From the NCBI GenBank assembly GCA_964629825.1, contig CAZVUW010000010.1, positions 1 to 48,481 on the forward strand: DNA of 48,481 bases, given 5' to 3'. Of the stretch, positions 25,542-34,367 are shown piece after piece. Every line of letters starts with the position of its first letter. Within the stretch, counting starts at the first letter, position 1. Under the pieces are notes generated by a model. The model saw only the letters and a program-made list of their open reading frames with translations. It was not told where the DNA came from and searched no databases. A program made the position numbers and the translations under genes. This DNA comes from CAZVUW01 sp964629825 (GTDB lineage: Bacteria > Actinomycetota > Nitriliruptoria > Euzebyales > Egibacteraceae).

Positions 25542-27332
25542 ATGACCAGCGCGACGGGTTCTCGCCAGGCCGCGCCACCGCAGGGTCGCGCGCGCCGGGT
25601 GTTGGATGCCGTCACGGCCGCGATCGGCTTCCAGCGCGACCGCCTGGGGCTGCTGCGACGGATGGCCGAGCGCGGCGACGTGGTCCGGTTCGACGTCCTC
25701 ACGCAGCCGGTCGTGCTGCTCAACCGGCCCGACCTGGCCAGGGCGCTGCTGGCCGACGCCGCGCGGAACCTGAGCAAGGGCCCGGTGCTCCAGCAGGCCC
25801 GGATCGTCCTCGGCGAGGGACTGCTCACCGCCGAGGGCGCCGTGCACCGCCGCCACCGGCGTCTGGTGCAGCCGGCCTTCGACCACCGGCACCTGAGCAG
25901 ATACGCCGAGGTCATGGTCGACGCCGCCGAGGCGGAGGCGCGCAGCTGGGGGGACGGAGTCAGGATCGACGCGGCCGCCGTGACGCACCGCATCGCGCTG
26001 CAGGTTGCGAGCCGCTGCCTGTTCGGCGCGGACACCGGCGCACAGGCGGCCGAGGTGCGCGCCGCCGTCGACGACCTGCTCGCGGCCTATCCCACGGCGC
26101 TCCTGCCCTTTGGGGCCGCTCTGCGGCGCCTGCCGCTGCCCCCGGTCCGCCGGCTGCGATCGGGCATCGAGCGCATCGATCGGCTGGTCGGCGACCTCAT
26201 CGCCCAGCGGCGCGCGCACGGCTCCGACGGGGACGACCTGCTGTCGTTGCTGCTGGCGGCGCGCGACTCGCAGGGTGGTCTGAACGATCGCGAGGTCCGC
26301 GACGAGGCCGTCACGCTGCTGCTGGCTGGCCACGAGACCACCGCGTCGGCTCTGGCGTGGGCGCTGCACCACCTTGCCGCCGCGCCGGATGAGCAGGAGC
26401 AGGTGCGGACCGAGGTCGAACGCGTCGCCCCCGGCCGTGCCCTCGGGTTCGAGGACCTCGACGCCCTGCGGCACACGCGCGCCGTGGTGGCGGAGGCGCT
26501 GCGCCTCCACCCGCCCTCCTGGGGGATCGCGCGTCAGGTGCGAGCTCCGGTCGTGCTGCACGCCCACTCGGCCGAGGCCGTTCGGCTCGCCGAGGGCGAG
26601 GTCGCCCTGGTCAGCCCCTATCTGCTGCACCGCGACCCGCGCTGGTGGGAGCGTCCAGCCGAGTACGTCCCGTCGCGTTGGCTCGACATCGATCTCCGCC
26701 GGGGTCCGGCGGCGCTCCTCCCCTTCGGCGCCGGTCCGCGGCGCTGCATCGGCGAGTCCTTCGCCTGGATGGAGGCGACGTTGGTGCTGGGAACGCTGCT
26801 GCGGGATCGTGTGTTGAAGGCGACAGGACCCATGCCCGCCGAGGTGGCCAGCCTGACCCTCAGACCCGGCCCGGCGGCACCGCTGGTCGCAGCAGTCCAT
26901 GGACAGGGGAGAGACATGACCGACGCCGATGTGCGCAACCTCACCGAGGAGCAGTGGCGCGAGCGCCTGACGCCGCAGCAGTACCGCGTCCTGCGCGAGC
27001 AGGGCACCGAGCCGGCCTTCACCGGTGCCTACGTCAACACCAAGGAGCCGGGCGTCTACCGCTGCGCCGGCTGCTCGACGGAGCTCTTCACCTCGGAGAC
27101 CAAGTACGACTCCGGCTCGGGCTGGCCGAGCTTCACCGAGCCCATCGAGCCGGGTCGCGTCGAGCTGCGCGAGGACCGCAGCCACGGGATGGTGCGCACC
27201 GAGGTCATCTGCGCGACCTGCGGCGGTCACCTCGGCCACGTCTTCCCTGACGGGCCGCAGCCGACCGGGCTGCGCTACTGCATGAACTCGGTGGCGCTGG
27301 AGCTCGACCCGCAGGATCCGGCCGGGGCGTAA
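25542..27332 (+). CDS. Cytochrome P450 fused in frame to methionine sulfoxide reductase B
   Basis: One open frame of 596 codons. Residues 1-457 are a cytochrome P450: I-helix LLLAGHETTAS (T266/T267), ExxR E318-R321 (EALRLHPPSWGIAR) and heme loop FGAGPRRCIGES with C402. Residues 459-596 are a complete MsrB, which reduces methionine-R-sulfoxide: zinc cysteines C508/C511 and C557/C560, GSGWPSF, and catalytic C580 in RYCMNS. MsrB normally stands alone at about 135-150 residues, the same size as this part. No stop separates them, yet M459 (ATG 26916) has a strong ribosome-binding site, so MsrB may also be made separately. A lost stop codon or a sequencing error is the alternative to a true fusion. 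It ends 7 bp from the convergent PBP gene. Confidence 0.85.
   Translation: MTSATGSRQAAPPQGRARRVLDAVTAAIGFQRDRLGLLRRMAERGDVVRFDVLTQPVVLLNRPDLARALLADAARNLSKGPVLQQARIVLGEGLLTAEGAVHRRHRRLVQPAFDHRHLSRYAEVMVDAAEAEARSWGDGVRIDAAAVTHRIALQVASRCLFGADTGAQAAEVRAAVDDLLAAYPTALLPFGAALRRLPLPPVRRLRSGIERIDRLVGDLIAQRRAHGSDGDDLLSLLLAARDSQGGLNDREVRDEAVTLLLAGHETTASALAWALHHLAAAPDEQEQVRTEVERVAPGRALGFEDLDALRHTRAVVAEALRLHPPSWGIARQVRAPVVLHAHSAEAVRLAEGEVALVSPYLLHRDPRWWERPAEYVPSRWLDIDLRRGPAALLPFGAGPRRCIGESFAWMEATLVLGTLLRDRVLKATGPMPAEVASLTLRPGPAAPLVAAVHGQGRDMTDADVRNLTEEQWRERLTPQQYRVLREQGTEPAFTGAYVNTKEPGVYRCAGCSTELFTSETKYDSGSGWPSFTEPIEPGRVELREDRSHGMVRTEVICATCGGHLGHVFPDGPQPTGLRYCMNSVALELDPQDPAGA
26906..26918 (+). promoter_or_regulatory. 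Internal ribosome-binding site and ATG for MsrB
   Basis: GGGGAGAG (26906-26913) lies 2 nt from the in-frame ATG at 26916-26918, where the MsrB domain begins. It would let ribosomes start MsrB independently of the P450. Confidence 0.6.
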
Positions 27333-27339
27333 CGCCCCC

Positions 27340-29262
27340 TCAGCCCTCCAGCTGCTGGAAGAAGGCGGCGGCCAGGGGGGCAGCGACCGCTCCGCCGCCC
27401 CCGCCGCCCTCGACGACCACGGCCACGGCCAGGTCGCCGCGCACCGCCACGAACCAGGCGTGCGAGCCGATGCCGGCGCCGGTGCTGAACTCGGCGGTGC
27501 CGGACTTGCCGATGACGGGCTCGCCTGGGAGGTCGGCGGCCCGGCCGGTGCCGCTCTCCACGACGGCGCGCATCAGATCGCGCAGCACCGCGGGCTCGGC
27601 AGGGACGTCACGGGGTTCGGGGCGCTCGCCGCCCTCGACCAGCCACGGCGCCTGCCAGGTGCCCGTGGCCGCCGCGGCCGCCACCGAGGCCATGTGCAGC
27701 GGGCTGGTCAGGACGCGGCCCTGACCGATCGCCGAGGCGGCCAGCTCGGCCTCGTCCGCGGGCTCGGGATAGGTGGCCGAGAACGCCGGCAACCCCACGT
27801 CGTACGAGGTGTCGAAGCCGTAGGCCTGCGCTGCCTCGCTCATCGCCTCGGCTCCGAGCTCGGCGGCGATGGCTCCGAAGGTCGTGTTGCAGGAGCGTGC
27901 GAACGCCTCGGTGAAGCTGATCGTCCCGGCTCCCTGACCACCGGCGTTGCGCAGGTCCCTGCCGCCGATGCGCAGCACCGCCGGGCAGTCCACCTCCTGG
28001 TCGGGATCCCAGCCCGACTGCAGCGCGGCGGTCGCGGTCACGATCTTGAAGGTCGAGCCGGGCGGATAGCGCCCCTCGAGCGCGCGCTGGAGCTCGCCGT
28101 CGGGCATCGACACGGCGGCGCGCACGGCCGCGGTCTCCAGGTCCACCGCCACCAGGGCGGCGGGTCGCTGGACACCCTCGAGGGCGGCGCGCCCGGCGCG
28201 CTGGACGGCCGGGTCGAGGCTCACCCTGATCGGCTCGGGATCGGAGCCCTCGATGTAGGCCAGCGTCGTGACGAGGTTCGTGCCCTCGACGATGCGCGCC
28301 TCCAGCTCCGGCGCGCCCGCCAGCCGACGCTCGAACGCGCGCTCGAGCCCGGAGCGCCCGACCTGATCGCCGATGGTGTACGGGTCGCCGAGCTCCTCGA
28401 GCGCCTCGGCGGTGATCTCACCGACGGAGCCGAGCAGGTCCTCCAGCCCCTCCACGGTGGCCTCGCGTGTGGTGGCGCGTCGCAGGGCCACGCCGGGGAT
28501 CGCCTCGAGCTCGTCGCGCAGGTCCTCTCCGCGGTCGAGGTCGAGGCGCGCCACCTCGCGGGTCTCGCCGCCGGCGAGGACCTCGGCGAATCGATCGGGT
28601 TCGGCCTCGGCGAGCTCGACCAGCGCGGCGGTGGCGGCATCCGGATCCTCGACCCGAGCCGGGTTGAGCAGGACCGCGAGGCCGGGGACGGTGCGGACGA
28701 GGGGCTCGTCGCCGTTGCCGAGGATCGGCGCGCGGTCGGGGAAGATACGCACGCGCTCGAAGCGGCGCTCCGGTGTCAGATCCGGGTGGACCGTGGGGTA
28801 CCACCAGCGCACCCGCCAGCCCTCGGCTGTTCGGACCAGGGGGAGCTCGACCGTGTGGCTGGTCTCGCCGAGCACGCCCAGATCCCAGGTGATCTCCGCG
28901 GGGACCACCGCCTCATCGCCTTCAACCTCGGGCTCCCCGGCGCGGGCGGTCGTGGACTCGACGCGCAGGATCCGGTGGGCATCGGCGATCACGCCGGCGG
29001 CGTCCAGCTCCGGGTTGGAGATCAGGGCCTGGAGCGCCTCCCAGTCCTCGGCCGACCAGGCGTCCAGGTAGGCCTGGGCCACCTCGGCGGGCGGGGTCGT
29101 CGCCGCGGTCGCGGTGGCGGTGGGCTCCGCTTCGGAGCCACCCTCGGTCCGCGCGCCGACGGCCATCAAGACGGCCGCGACGGCCACGACCACAGCCAGG
29201 CTGGCGGGCAGCAGCAGTCGCCGGTGCCCGCCGCGCATCACCTCGCCTGGCTCGTGCGCCAA
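27340..29262 (-). CDS. Penicillin-binding protein, class B with MecA-like N-terminal domain
   Basis: A 640-residue transpeptidase that cross-links peptidoglycan. A membrane anchor (about 15-36) is followed by an NTF2-like MecA_N domain (about 58-165; VAQAYLDAWSAEDWEAL), a dimerisation domain (about 170-335), and the transpeptidase with S403-x-x-K406 (PGSTFK), S457-x-N459 (SCN) and K586-S-G-T (GKSGTAEF). The MecA-like N-terminal domain also occurs in low-affinity PBPs, so reduced beta-lactam sensitivity is possible but cannot be read from sequence. The start is TTG at 29262, with AGGAGG 5 nt upstream; an ATG eight codons later is the alternative. It is convergent with the P450-MsrB gene and divergent from the MFS gene. 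Confidence 0.9.
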   Translation of the reverse strand: MAHEPGEVMRGGHRRLLLPASLAVVVAVAAVLMAVGARTEGGSEAEPTATATAATTPPAEVAQAYLDAWSAEDWEALQALISNPELDAAGVIADAHRILRVESTTARAGEPEVEGDEAVVPAEITWDLGVLGETSHTVELPLVRTAEGWRVRWWYPTVHPDLTPERRFERVRIFPDRAPILGNGDEPLVRTVPGLAVLLNPARVEDPDAATAALVELAEAEPDRFAEVLAGGETREVARLDLDRGEDLRDELEAIPGVALRRATTREATVEGLEDLLGSVGEITAEALEELGDPYTIGDQVGRSGLERAFERRLAGAPELEARIVEGTNLVTTLAYIEGSDPEPIRVSLDPAVQRAGRAALEGVQRPAALVAVDLETAAVRAAVSMPDGELQRALEGRYPPGSTFKIVTATAALQSGWDPDQEVDCPAVLRIGGRDLRNAGGQGAGTISFTEAFARSCNTTFGAIAAELGAEAMSEAAQAYGFDTSYDVGLPAFSATYPEPADEAELAASAIGQGRVLTSPLHMASVAAAAATGTWQAPWLVEGGERPEPRDVPAEPAVLRDLMRAVVESGTGRAADLPGEPVIGKSGTAEFSTGAGIGSHAWFVAVRGDLAVAVVVEGGGGGGAVAAPLAAAFFQQLEG

Positions 29263-29375
29263 GTCCTCCTCCTAGCCCAGCCAGCGTCTGCAGCCAGTCT
29301 CGCCGCGAGCGCCCTGGGAGCGCAGGCCCGCTGACCGTCCGAACGGCCCGGCCGCTGCGGCGCTGCTATCGTCGG

Positions 29376-29408
29376 AAGGCTGCGCCTTCGCCGGCCAGCA
29401 GCCTTTTT
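29376..29408 (+). terminator. Hairpin with T-run in the leader of the MFS gene (possible attenuator)
   Basis: AAGGCTGC (29376-29383) pairs perfectly with GCAGCCTT (29398-29405). T29404-T29408 form a run of five, and the next bases lead to the MFS start. The stem and T-run look like an intrinsic terminator, yet on this strand no gene ends upstream: the nearest gene, the PBP, runs the other way. A TAnnnT hexamer (TATCGT, 29367-29372) lies just before. Confidence 0.45.
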
Positions 29409-29436
29409 CGTGACCCGAACGATCCGAGGCGCCACC

Positions 29437-30648
29437 TTGACGAGCACCACCGGCCTGCTTGAGCTGGCCCGCCACCCGCTGTGGCGGCGCTGGACCCTGG
29501 CCTCGTTCCTCGCCCGCATCCCGAACACCATGACGCTCATCGCGCTGGTTCTGGTCGGCGAGCGGGTGACGGGCTCCATCGGCGTCGGGGCTCAGCTGTC
29601 GGGCGTGGCGATCGCCGCGTCTGGTCTGGCGGCGCCGTGGCGCGGACGACGTCTGGATCGGCTGGAGCTGCGCAGCGGCCTCCAGCGTGACTGCGTCGTG
29701 ACGGCGGGGATCATCGCCGCTCAGGCGGTGGCTCTGATCGTCGAGGCGCCGCTGCCGGTGTTCTTCGTGCTGGCAGCCGCGCAGGGCATCGCGTTCGCGG
29801 CCGTGACGGGCGGCTACCGAGCGCTGCTCGTGCCGGTGGTGCCACCCATGGCGCTGCCGCGCGCGAACGCGCTCGAGGCCGTCTTCATCGAGGTCGCCTT
29901 CGTCACCGGTCCCGGCATCGCCTCGGCCCTGGCCCTGATGGTCGGTCCGACGGGGGTTCTGATCGCCATGTCTGCGTCGGTGGCCGCGGCCGCCTACGTG
30001 TCGCGCGGGCTGCCGGCCTTTCACCCGCCTGCTCTCGAGCACACCGCCTCGCCGCTGCGGACGCCGGGTGCGTGGCAGGTGTACGCGCTGGCGCTGGTGG
30101 CGGGGGTGTCCCTGGGGCTGCTGGAGTCCTCGGTGCCGGCCCGCGCCGTCGAGCTCGGTCGCGAGACGGCCGAAGGCGGCTTCCTGCTGATGCTGGTGGC
30201 CGCCGGCAGCGCGCTGGGCGGGATCGTCGCGGCCCTGAACCGCCAGCCGCTGGGTCGCGCCCGACTCCGGGGGGCGCTCCTGCTGACCGCCATGGGGGTC
30301 ATGCTCGCGCCGGCCGCGATCGCGCCCTCGCTCGGGTTCCTCGCGGTGGCCCTGTTCGCCTCTGGGGTGCCGATCGCTCCGCTCAACGCGCTGGGGGCGA
30401 TGCTCCTGCAGCGAGCGGTGCCGCCGAGCCGCCGCACGGAGGGCTTCGCGATCTTCGTCGCCGCGATCCTGCTCGGCGCCGGGCTCGGCCAGAGCATCAC
30501 CGGGCAGATGCTCGACGTGCTGGGCCCGCAGGGGCTGCTGTGGCTGGCCGCGGGGCTGCCGGTCGCCGCCGCGGCGACCCTGCTGGGCCCCGGTCTGACG
30601 CGTCATTGGGGAGATCCCACCCTCGCGGAGGCGCATCAGGCACAGTAG
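29437..30648 (+). CDS. MFS transporter
   Basis: A 403-residue membrane protein with about 12 predicted helices, opening with an amphipathic LELARHPLWRRWTLASFLAR and a first helix TLIALVLVGERVTG, typical of the MFS subgroup of small putative drug or metabolite exporters. The cytoplasmic loop between helices 2 and 3 reads WRGRRLDRLELR, the motif A position. The substrate is unknown. The TTG at 29437 is chosen because GAGG lies 7 nt upstream and the terminator-like hairpin ends before it; GTG at 29410 would add nine residues but has no ribosome-binding site. The 5'-3' exonuclease gene starts 6 bp after the stop. Confidence 0.83.
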   Translation: MTSTTGLLELARHPLWRRWTLASFLARIPNTMTLIALVLVGERVTGSIGVGAQLSGVAIAASGLAAPWRGRRLDRLELRSGLQRDCVVTAGIIAAQAVALIVEAPLPVFFVLAAAQGIAFAAVTGGYRALLVPVVPPMALPRANALEAVFIEVAFVTGPGIASALALMVGPTGVLIAMSASVAAAAYVSRGLPAFHPPALEHTASPLRTPGAWQVYALALVAGVSLGLLESSVPARAVELGRETAEGGFLLMLVAAGSALGGIVAALNRQPLGRARLRGALLLTAMGVMLAPAAIAPSLGFLAVALFASGVPIAPLNALGAMLLQRAVPPSRRTEGFAIFVAAILLGAGLGQSITGQMLDVLGPQGLLWLAAGLPVAAAATLLGPGLTRHWGDPTLAEAHQAQ

Positions 30649-30654
30649 GGAGGC

Positions 30655-31764
30655 GTGGACCAGCTGCCGCTTCTTGACGCCGACCTCGCCCCGCTCGCCG
30701 GGGCGCCGGCCGAGGCGGTGGCGCGGTCCTCAGCATCGGCCGAGGCTCGGGCCGTCCCGGCGCCTGCTCGCCCCGCGGTGTCCGCGGACCCTGACGCCCT
30801 AGCGCCTTCCATCTCTCGCGCCGCCGAGCGCGGTCCGGTGCTGCTCGCAGTCGACGGCAACTCGCTGGCGCACCGCGCCTTCCACGCCTACGGCGCCCTC
30901 GGCCTCGGCGGCCGCGGTGGCGATCGCAGCGGCCTGTACGGGTTCCTCGCCCTGCTGACCGCCCTGCACGACAAGGCGCGTGCGGATGCCCTGGTCGTCG
31001 GCTTCGACTGCCGGGAGCGCTCCGTCCGCCGCGAGCGTCATCCCGAGTACAAGGCCAACCGGCGCGAGAAGGACCCGGCGCTGCACGCCCTGCTCGACCT
31101 GATCCCGGCGCTGCTGGAGGACCTCGGCGTCAGCGTTCACACCGAGCCCGGCTGGGAGGCCGACGACGTGGTCGGCTCGGCCGCCGCGGTCGCCGAGGGT
31201 CTCGGCTGGCGCTGCGTCATCGCCACGTCGGACCGTGATGCGTACGGGCTCGTCAGCCAGAGCACCACCGTCCTGCGGCTGCGCTCGGGCTTGGACAACG
31301 CCGAGGAGATCGATCCCCGCCGGCTGGAGCGCAAGGTCGGGGTGCCTCCCGATCGCTACGTCGAGCTGGCGGCCCTGCGCGGCGACGTCTCGGACAACCT
31401 CCCCGGCGTCTCGGGCATCGGCCCGGCTCGCGCTGCGGCGCTGCTGCGCGCCTACCCCACGGTCGAGGCGGCCGTCGCCGACCCCATCGGCTGCCGCAGC
31501 GTGATCGGGCGCGGCCCCGGTCAGGCGCTGCTAGACGACCTCGCCGATCCGAAGCGCTCCATCTTCCTGCGCAACCGCGATCTGATGACCATCCGCCGCG
31601 ACCTCGCGGTGGATGTCCGCTCGTCCCGGCCGCGGCAGACGCCCGAGGCCATCACCGAGGCCTTGGGTGGCTGGGGGCTGCGCCACCTCGCCGGGCGCGC
31701 CGCGGTCGCGTTCGGCATCCGCCCTGAGGCGCCCCCACCGCCGCCGGCACCTCCGCCGCTCTAG
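30655..31764 (+). CDS. 5'-3' exonuclease, PolI N-terminal type
   Basis: A 369-residue flap-nuclease-fold protein like the 5' nuclease domain of DNA polymerase I but without a polymerase. The core begins near 62 (LLAVDGNSLAHRAFHAYGAL), with the active-site acidic residues in VGFDCRERSVRR, EADDVVGS, ATSDRDAYGLV and RGDVSDNLPGVSGIGPARAAALL, the last being the helix-hairpin-helix. It likely trims RNA primers or flaps. Residues 1-60 are an Ala/Pro-rich extension not seen in most relatives, and the C-terminus ends in a proline run. The GTG at 30655 follows a GGGAGG ribosome-binding site. It is probably co-transcribed with the MFS gene. Confidence 0.87.
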   Translation: MDQLPLLDADLAPLAGAPAEAVARSSASAEARAVPAPARPAVSADPDALAPSISRAAERGPVLLAVDGNSLAHRAFHAYGALGLGGRGGDRSGLYGFLALLTALHDKARADALVVGFDCRERSVRRERHPEYKANRREKDPALHALLDLIPALLEDLGVSVHTEPGWEADDVVGSAAAVAEGLGWRCVIATSDRDAYGLVSQSTTVLRLRSGLDNAEEIDPRRLERKVGVPPDRYVELAALRGDVSDNLPGVSGIGPARAAALLRAYPTVEAAVADPIGCRSVIGRGPGQALLDDLADPKRSIFLRNRDLMTIRRDLAVDVRSSRPRQTPEAITEALGGWGLRHLAGRAAVAFGIRPEAPPPPPAPPPL

Positions 31765-31829
31765 GCGCGGCGTCGACCCGTGGCCGGCCAGCGCCCGTCT
31801 CGTTGATCGCTGATGCCCTGCGGCCGGGT

Positions 31830-31910
31830 ATGGCTGGACGCTTGATCCGGCGCCGAGGAAGATTGGGTGGACGGTTGGGTGGCCGATCAGCCACCCAACC
31901 GTCCAGCCAT
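31830..31910. repeat. Hairpin element with a spare arm between convergent genes
   Basis: Inner hairpin 31868-31905: TGGACGGTTGGGTGGC pairs perfectly with GCCACCCAACCGTCCA over 16 bp around CGATCA. A further copy of part of the left arm, ATGGCTGGACG (31830-31840), is the exact complement of CGTCCAGCCAT (31900-31910), so two pairings compete for the right arm. It lies between the stops of the exonuclease and SDR genes. It shares ACGGTTGG and TGGCC with the hairpin at 12063-12108. It probably terminates transcription both ways. Confidence 0.6.
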
Positions 31911-31956
31911 TCGCCGGCTGCGAGCGCTCGGGTCGTGGTGCGGGCCGGACCGCGCG

Positions 31957-32721
31957 CTACATGAGGCGCCGCGTGATCGCCCAGAACGGCCTGGCCGCGA
32001 TGTGCCGCGCGACCACCAGCGGCCGATACCAGCGCGGCACCGTCCGCTCGGCGGCACCCGAGGCCGCGACCTCGACGACGACCTTGGCGACCTCGTCCGG
32101 CGTGATGACCAACCGCCCGAACGGGCCGGCGAGCAGATCCTCCTGAGGGAACCCCTCCGTGCGCGTGAAGCCGGGGTTGACCTGGCAGACCGAGATGCCG
32201 CGGGGCAGCCACTCGGTGCGCACGGCCTCAGAGACGCCGACCAACGCGAACTTGGAGGTGACATACGAAGCCGGGCCTACGCCGAGCTTGCCGGCGACCG
32301 AGGCCACGTTGACCACCCGTGACGGTGCGCTGGCGGCAAGGAGGTCCTCGAAGGCGAGCATGCACCGCAGCGCGCCGTACAGGTTGACGTCCAGAACCGC
32401 CTCGAAGTCCTCGATGGGATCCTCGCCGGCGGTGCGCGTGAACCGCTCGCGGCGCGTGAAGCCTGCGTTGTTCACCAGGACGTGGCAGGCGCCGTGGTTC
32501 TGCCGGACCGCCTCGGCCAGGGCCTGCACCTGATCCGGGTCGGTGACGTCGGCGGGGTGGGCCGTGATCGCCCGGCCGTCAGCCGCGAGCGCCTCCAGGC
32601 GGTCGGCCCGGCGGGCGACGGCGACGACCGTCATGCCCGCAGCATCAAGACGCCGCACCGTGGCTTCGCCGATGCCGCTGGACGCACCCGTGACCACTGC
32701 AACCTTGCCGTGAAGATCCAT
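31957..32721 (-). CDS. Short-chain dehydrogenase/reductase (classical SDR)
   Basis: A 254-residue oxidoreductase using NAD(P)H. Cofactor loop TGASSGIGEA (TGxxxGIG), NNAG in VLVNNAGF, and the catalytic set Asn (VLDVNLYG), Ser (VNVASVAG), Tyr and Lys (ASYVTSKFA, YxxxK) are all present. An Arg in VAVARRADR favours NADP(H). A C-terminal tail (PRWYRPLVVARHIA) resembles membrane-associated SDRs of the DltE/YqjQ type. The substrate is unknown. The ATG at 32721 has GGAGAAG just upstream; an ATG seven codons earlier has no ribosome-binding site. It is divergent from proS. Confidence 0.88.
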   Translation of the reverse strand: MDLHGKVAVVTGASSGIGEATVRRLDAAGMTVVAVARRADRLEALAADGRAITAHPADVTDPDQVQALAEAVRQNHGACHVLVNNAGFTRRERFTRTAGEDPIEDFEAVLDVNLYGALRCMLAFEDLLAASAPSRVVNVASVAGKLGVGPASYVTSKFALVGVSEAVRTEWLPRGISVCQVNPGFTRTEGFPQEDLLAGPFGRLVITPDEVAKVVVEVAASGAAERTVPRWYRPLVVARHIAARPFWAITRRLM

Positions 32722-32896
32722 CCGCTTCTCCAGAACCGCCATCGGGGTCGAACCCGGTCGAGCTGCCGACCGCATTCAACCTCCCCCGTGGCCAAGCGGC
32801 TCAAGTAGCGCCAGCGGTAGCCGCCAGAAACAGTTGCTCGCCGAACCGGCCAGGCTGGATCTGCCGAGCGCGTGCGCGTGTGCGAACATGCCCGCC

Positions 32897-34297
32897 ATGG
32901 CCAAGAACGTGCTCACCCCGCAGTCTGAAGACTTCCCGCGCTGGTACCAGGAGGTCGTCGCGAAGGCCGAGATGGCCGAGAACGGCCCCGTGCGGGGCAC
33001 GATGATCATCAAGCCGTGGGGCTACGCGATCTGGGAGGCGATCCAGTCCCACATGGATCGCCTGATCAAGGCCACCGGGCACGACAACGTCTACTTCCCG
33101 ATGTTCATCCCGCAGAGCTTCCTGGCCAAGGAGGCCGAGCACGTCGAGGGCTTCAGCCCCGAGCTGGCTGTGGTGACGCACGCGGGCGGGGAGGAGCTGG
33201 CCGAGCCGGTCGTCGTCCGGCCCACCTCCGAGACCGTCATCGGCGACGCGATGGCGCGCTGGATCCAGGGGCACCGCGACCTGCCCCTGAAGCTGAACCA
33301 GTGGGCCAACATCGTCCGCTGGGAGCTGCGGCCGCGGCTGTTCCTGCGCACCACCGAGTTCCTGTGGCAGGAGGGCCACACCGCCCACGCCACCTGGGAG
33401 GAGGCGCAGGAGGAGACCCTCACGATCCTGCACGAGGTCTACGACGCGACCATGCGGGACGCGCTGGCCATCCCGACGATCAAGGGTCGCAAGACCGAGC
33501 GGGAGAAGTTCGCGGGGGCGGACACGACCTACACGCTCGAGGGCCTGATGCGCGACGGGAAGGCCCTCCAGATGGGCACGTCGCACAACCTCGGGCAGAA
33601 CTTCGCCCGCGGCTTCGACATGCGCTACACCGACGCCGACGGCAACCAGCAGCTGTGCTGGACGACGTCGTGGGGCGTGTCCACCCGGACCATCGGTGCG
33701 CTGATCATGTGCCACGGCGACGACCGCGGTCTGCGACTGCCGCCGGCGGTGGCGCCGGTGCAGGCGGTTGTGATCGCCGTCCGCGACGAGGTTCTGGAGG
33801 CGGCGCGGAAGCTGGTCGACGACCTGCTGGTGCGGGGGGTTCGCGCGCACCTCGACGACCGGACGAACCTCGGCTTCGGGCGTCGGGTGACCGACTGGGA
33901 GCTGAAGGGCGTGCCGGTCCGCCTCGAGCTCGGTCCACGCGACCTCGAGCAGAACCAGGTCACCGCGGTCCGCCGCGACAGCGGGGAGAAGGCCGCGGTC
34001 GGGCTGGACTCCGCCGCCGAGCACACCACCGCGCTGCTGCCGGACATCCAGGCCGCCCTGTACGCGGAGGCCGAGACCAACCGCGAGCGCTCGACTTTCG
34101 AGGCCTCGACCCCCGACGACGTCGACGGCCCCGGCTTCTGGCGCATCCCCTGGCGCGACCTCAAGGAGGCGGGCGAGGCCGCCCTTGCCGAACGTGCGTA
34201 CAGCGTGCGCTGCCTGACGACGCTCGACGGCGACGTGCCGGGTCCGCGCGGTGAGGGCGACGACGATCTGATCGCATACGTCGCAAAGGCCTACTAA
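32897..34297 (+). CDS. proS: Proline-tRNA ligase, archaeal/eukaryote type (ProS3)
   Basis: A 466-residue class II tRNA synthetase that charges tRNA-Pro with proline. PQSEDFPRWYQEVVAKAEM at the N-terminus and RPTSETVIGDAMARWI (proline pocket) mark the ProS3 branch. Motif 2 is RWELRPRLFLRTTEFLWQEGHTAHAT, and the ATP site GTSHNLGQNFA is present. There is no editing domain between motifs 2 and 3, unlike the long bacterial ProS. The C-terminal anticodon-binding domain and zinc-like tail end in AYVAKAY-type sequence, as in the family. Starts at 32888 or 32897 are both possible; neither has a ribosome-binding site. It is divergent from the SDR gene. Confidence 0.93.
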   Translation: MAKNVLTPQSEDFPRWYQEVVAKAEMAENGPVRGTMIIKPWGYAIWEAIQSHMDRLIKATGHDNVYFPMFIPQSFLAKEAEHVEGFSPELAVVTHAGGEELAEPVVVRPTSETVIGDAMARWIQGHRDLPLKLNQWANIVRWELRPRLFLRTTEFLWQEGHTAHATWEEAQEETLTILHEVYDATMRDALAIPTIKGRKTEREKFAGADTTYTLEGLMRDGKALQMGTSHNLGQNFARGFDMRYTDADGNQQLCWTTSWGVSTRTIGALIMCHGDDRGLRLPPAVAPVQAVVIAVRDEVLEAARKLVDDLLVRGVRAHLDDRTNLGFGRRVTDWELKGVPVRLELGPRDLEQNQVTAVRRDSGEKAAVGLDSAAEHTTALLPDIQAALYAEAETNRERSTFEASTPDDVDGPGFWRIPWRDLKEAGEAALAERAYSVRCLTTLDGDVPGPRGEGDDDLIAYVAKAY

Positions 34298-34367
34298 GCG
34301 GCGCTATCCCCGGCGGACCCCGAGCCGACAGGTCTCCCCGTCTAACAGCCAGTGACGAGGGGGGCAG

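Noticed and set aside
32725..32760. A tRNA T-arm-like string (GGGTTCGACCCC on the minus strand) near the SDR start
   Set aside because: The stem does not fit a 5-bp T-arm with a 7-nt loop, and no acceptor, D or anticodon arms surround it.
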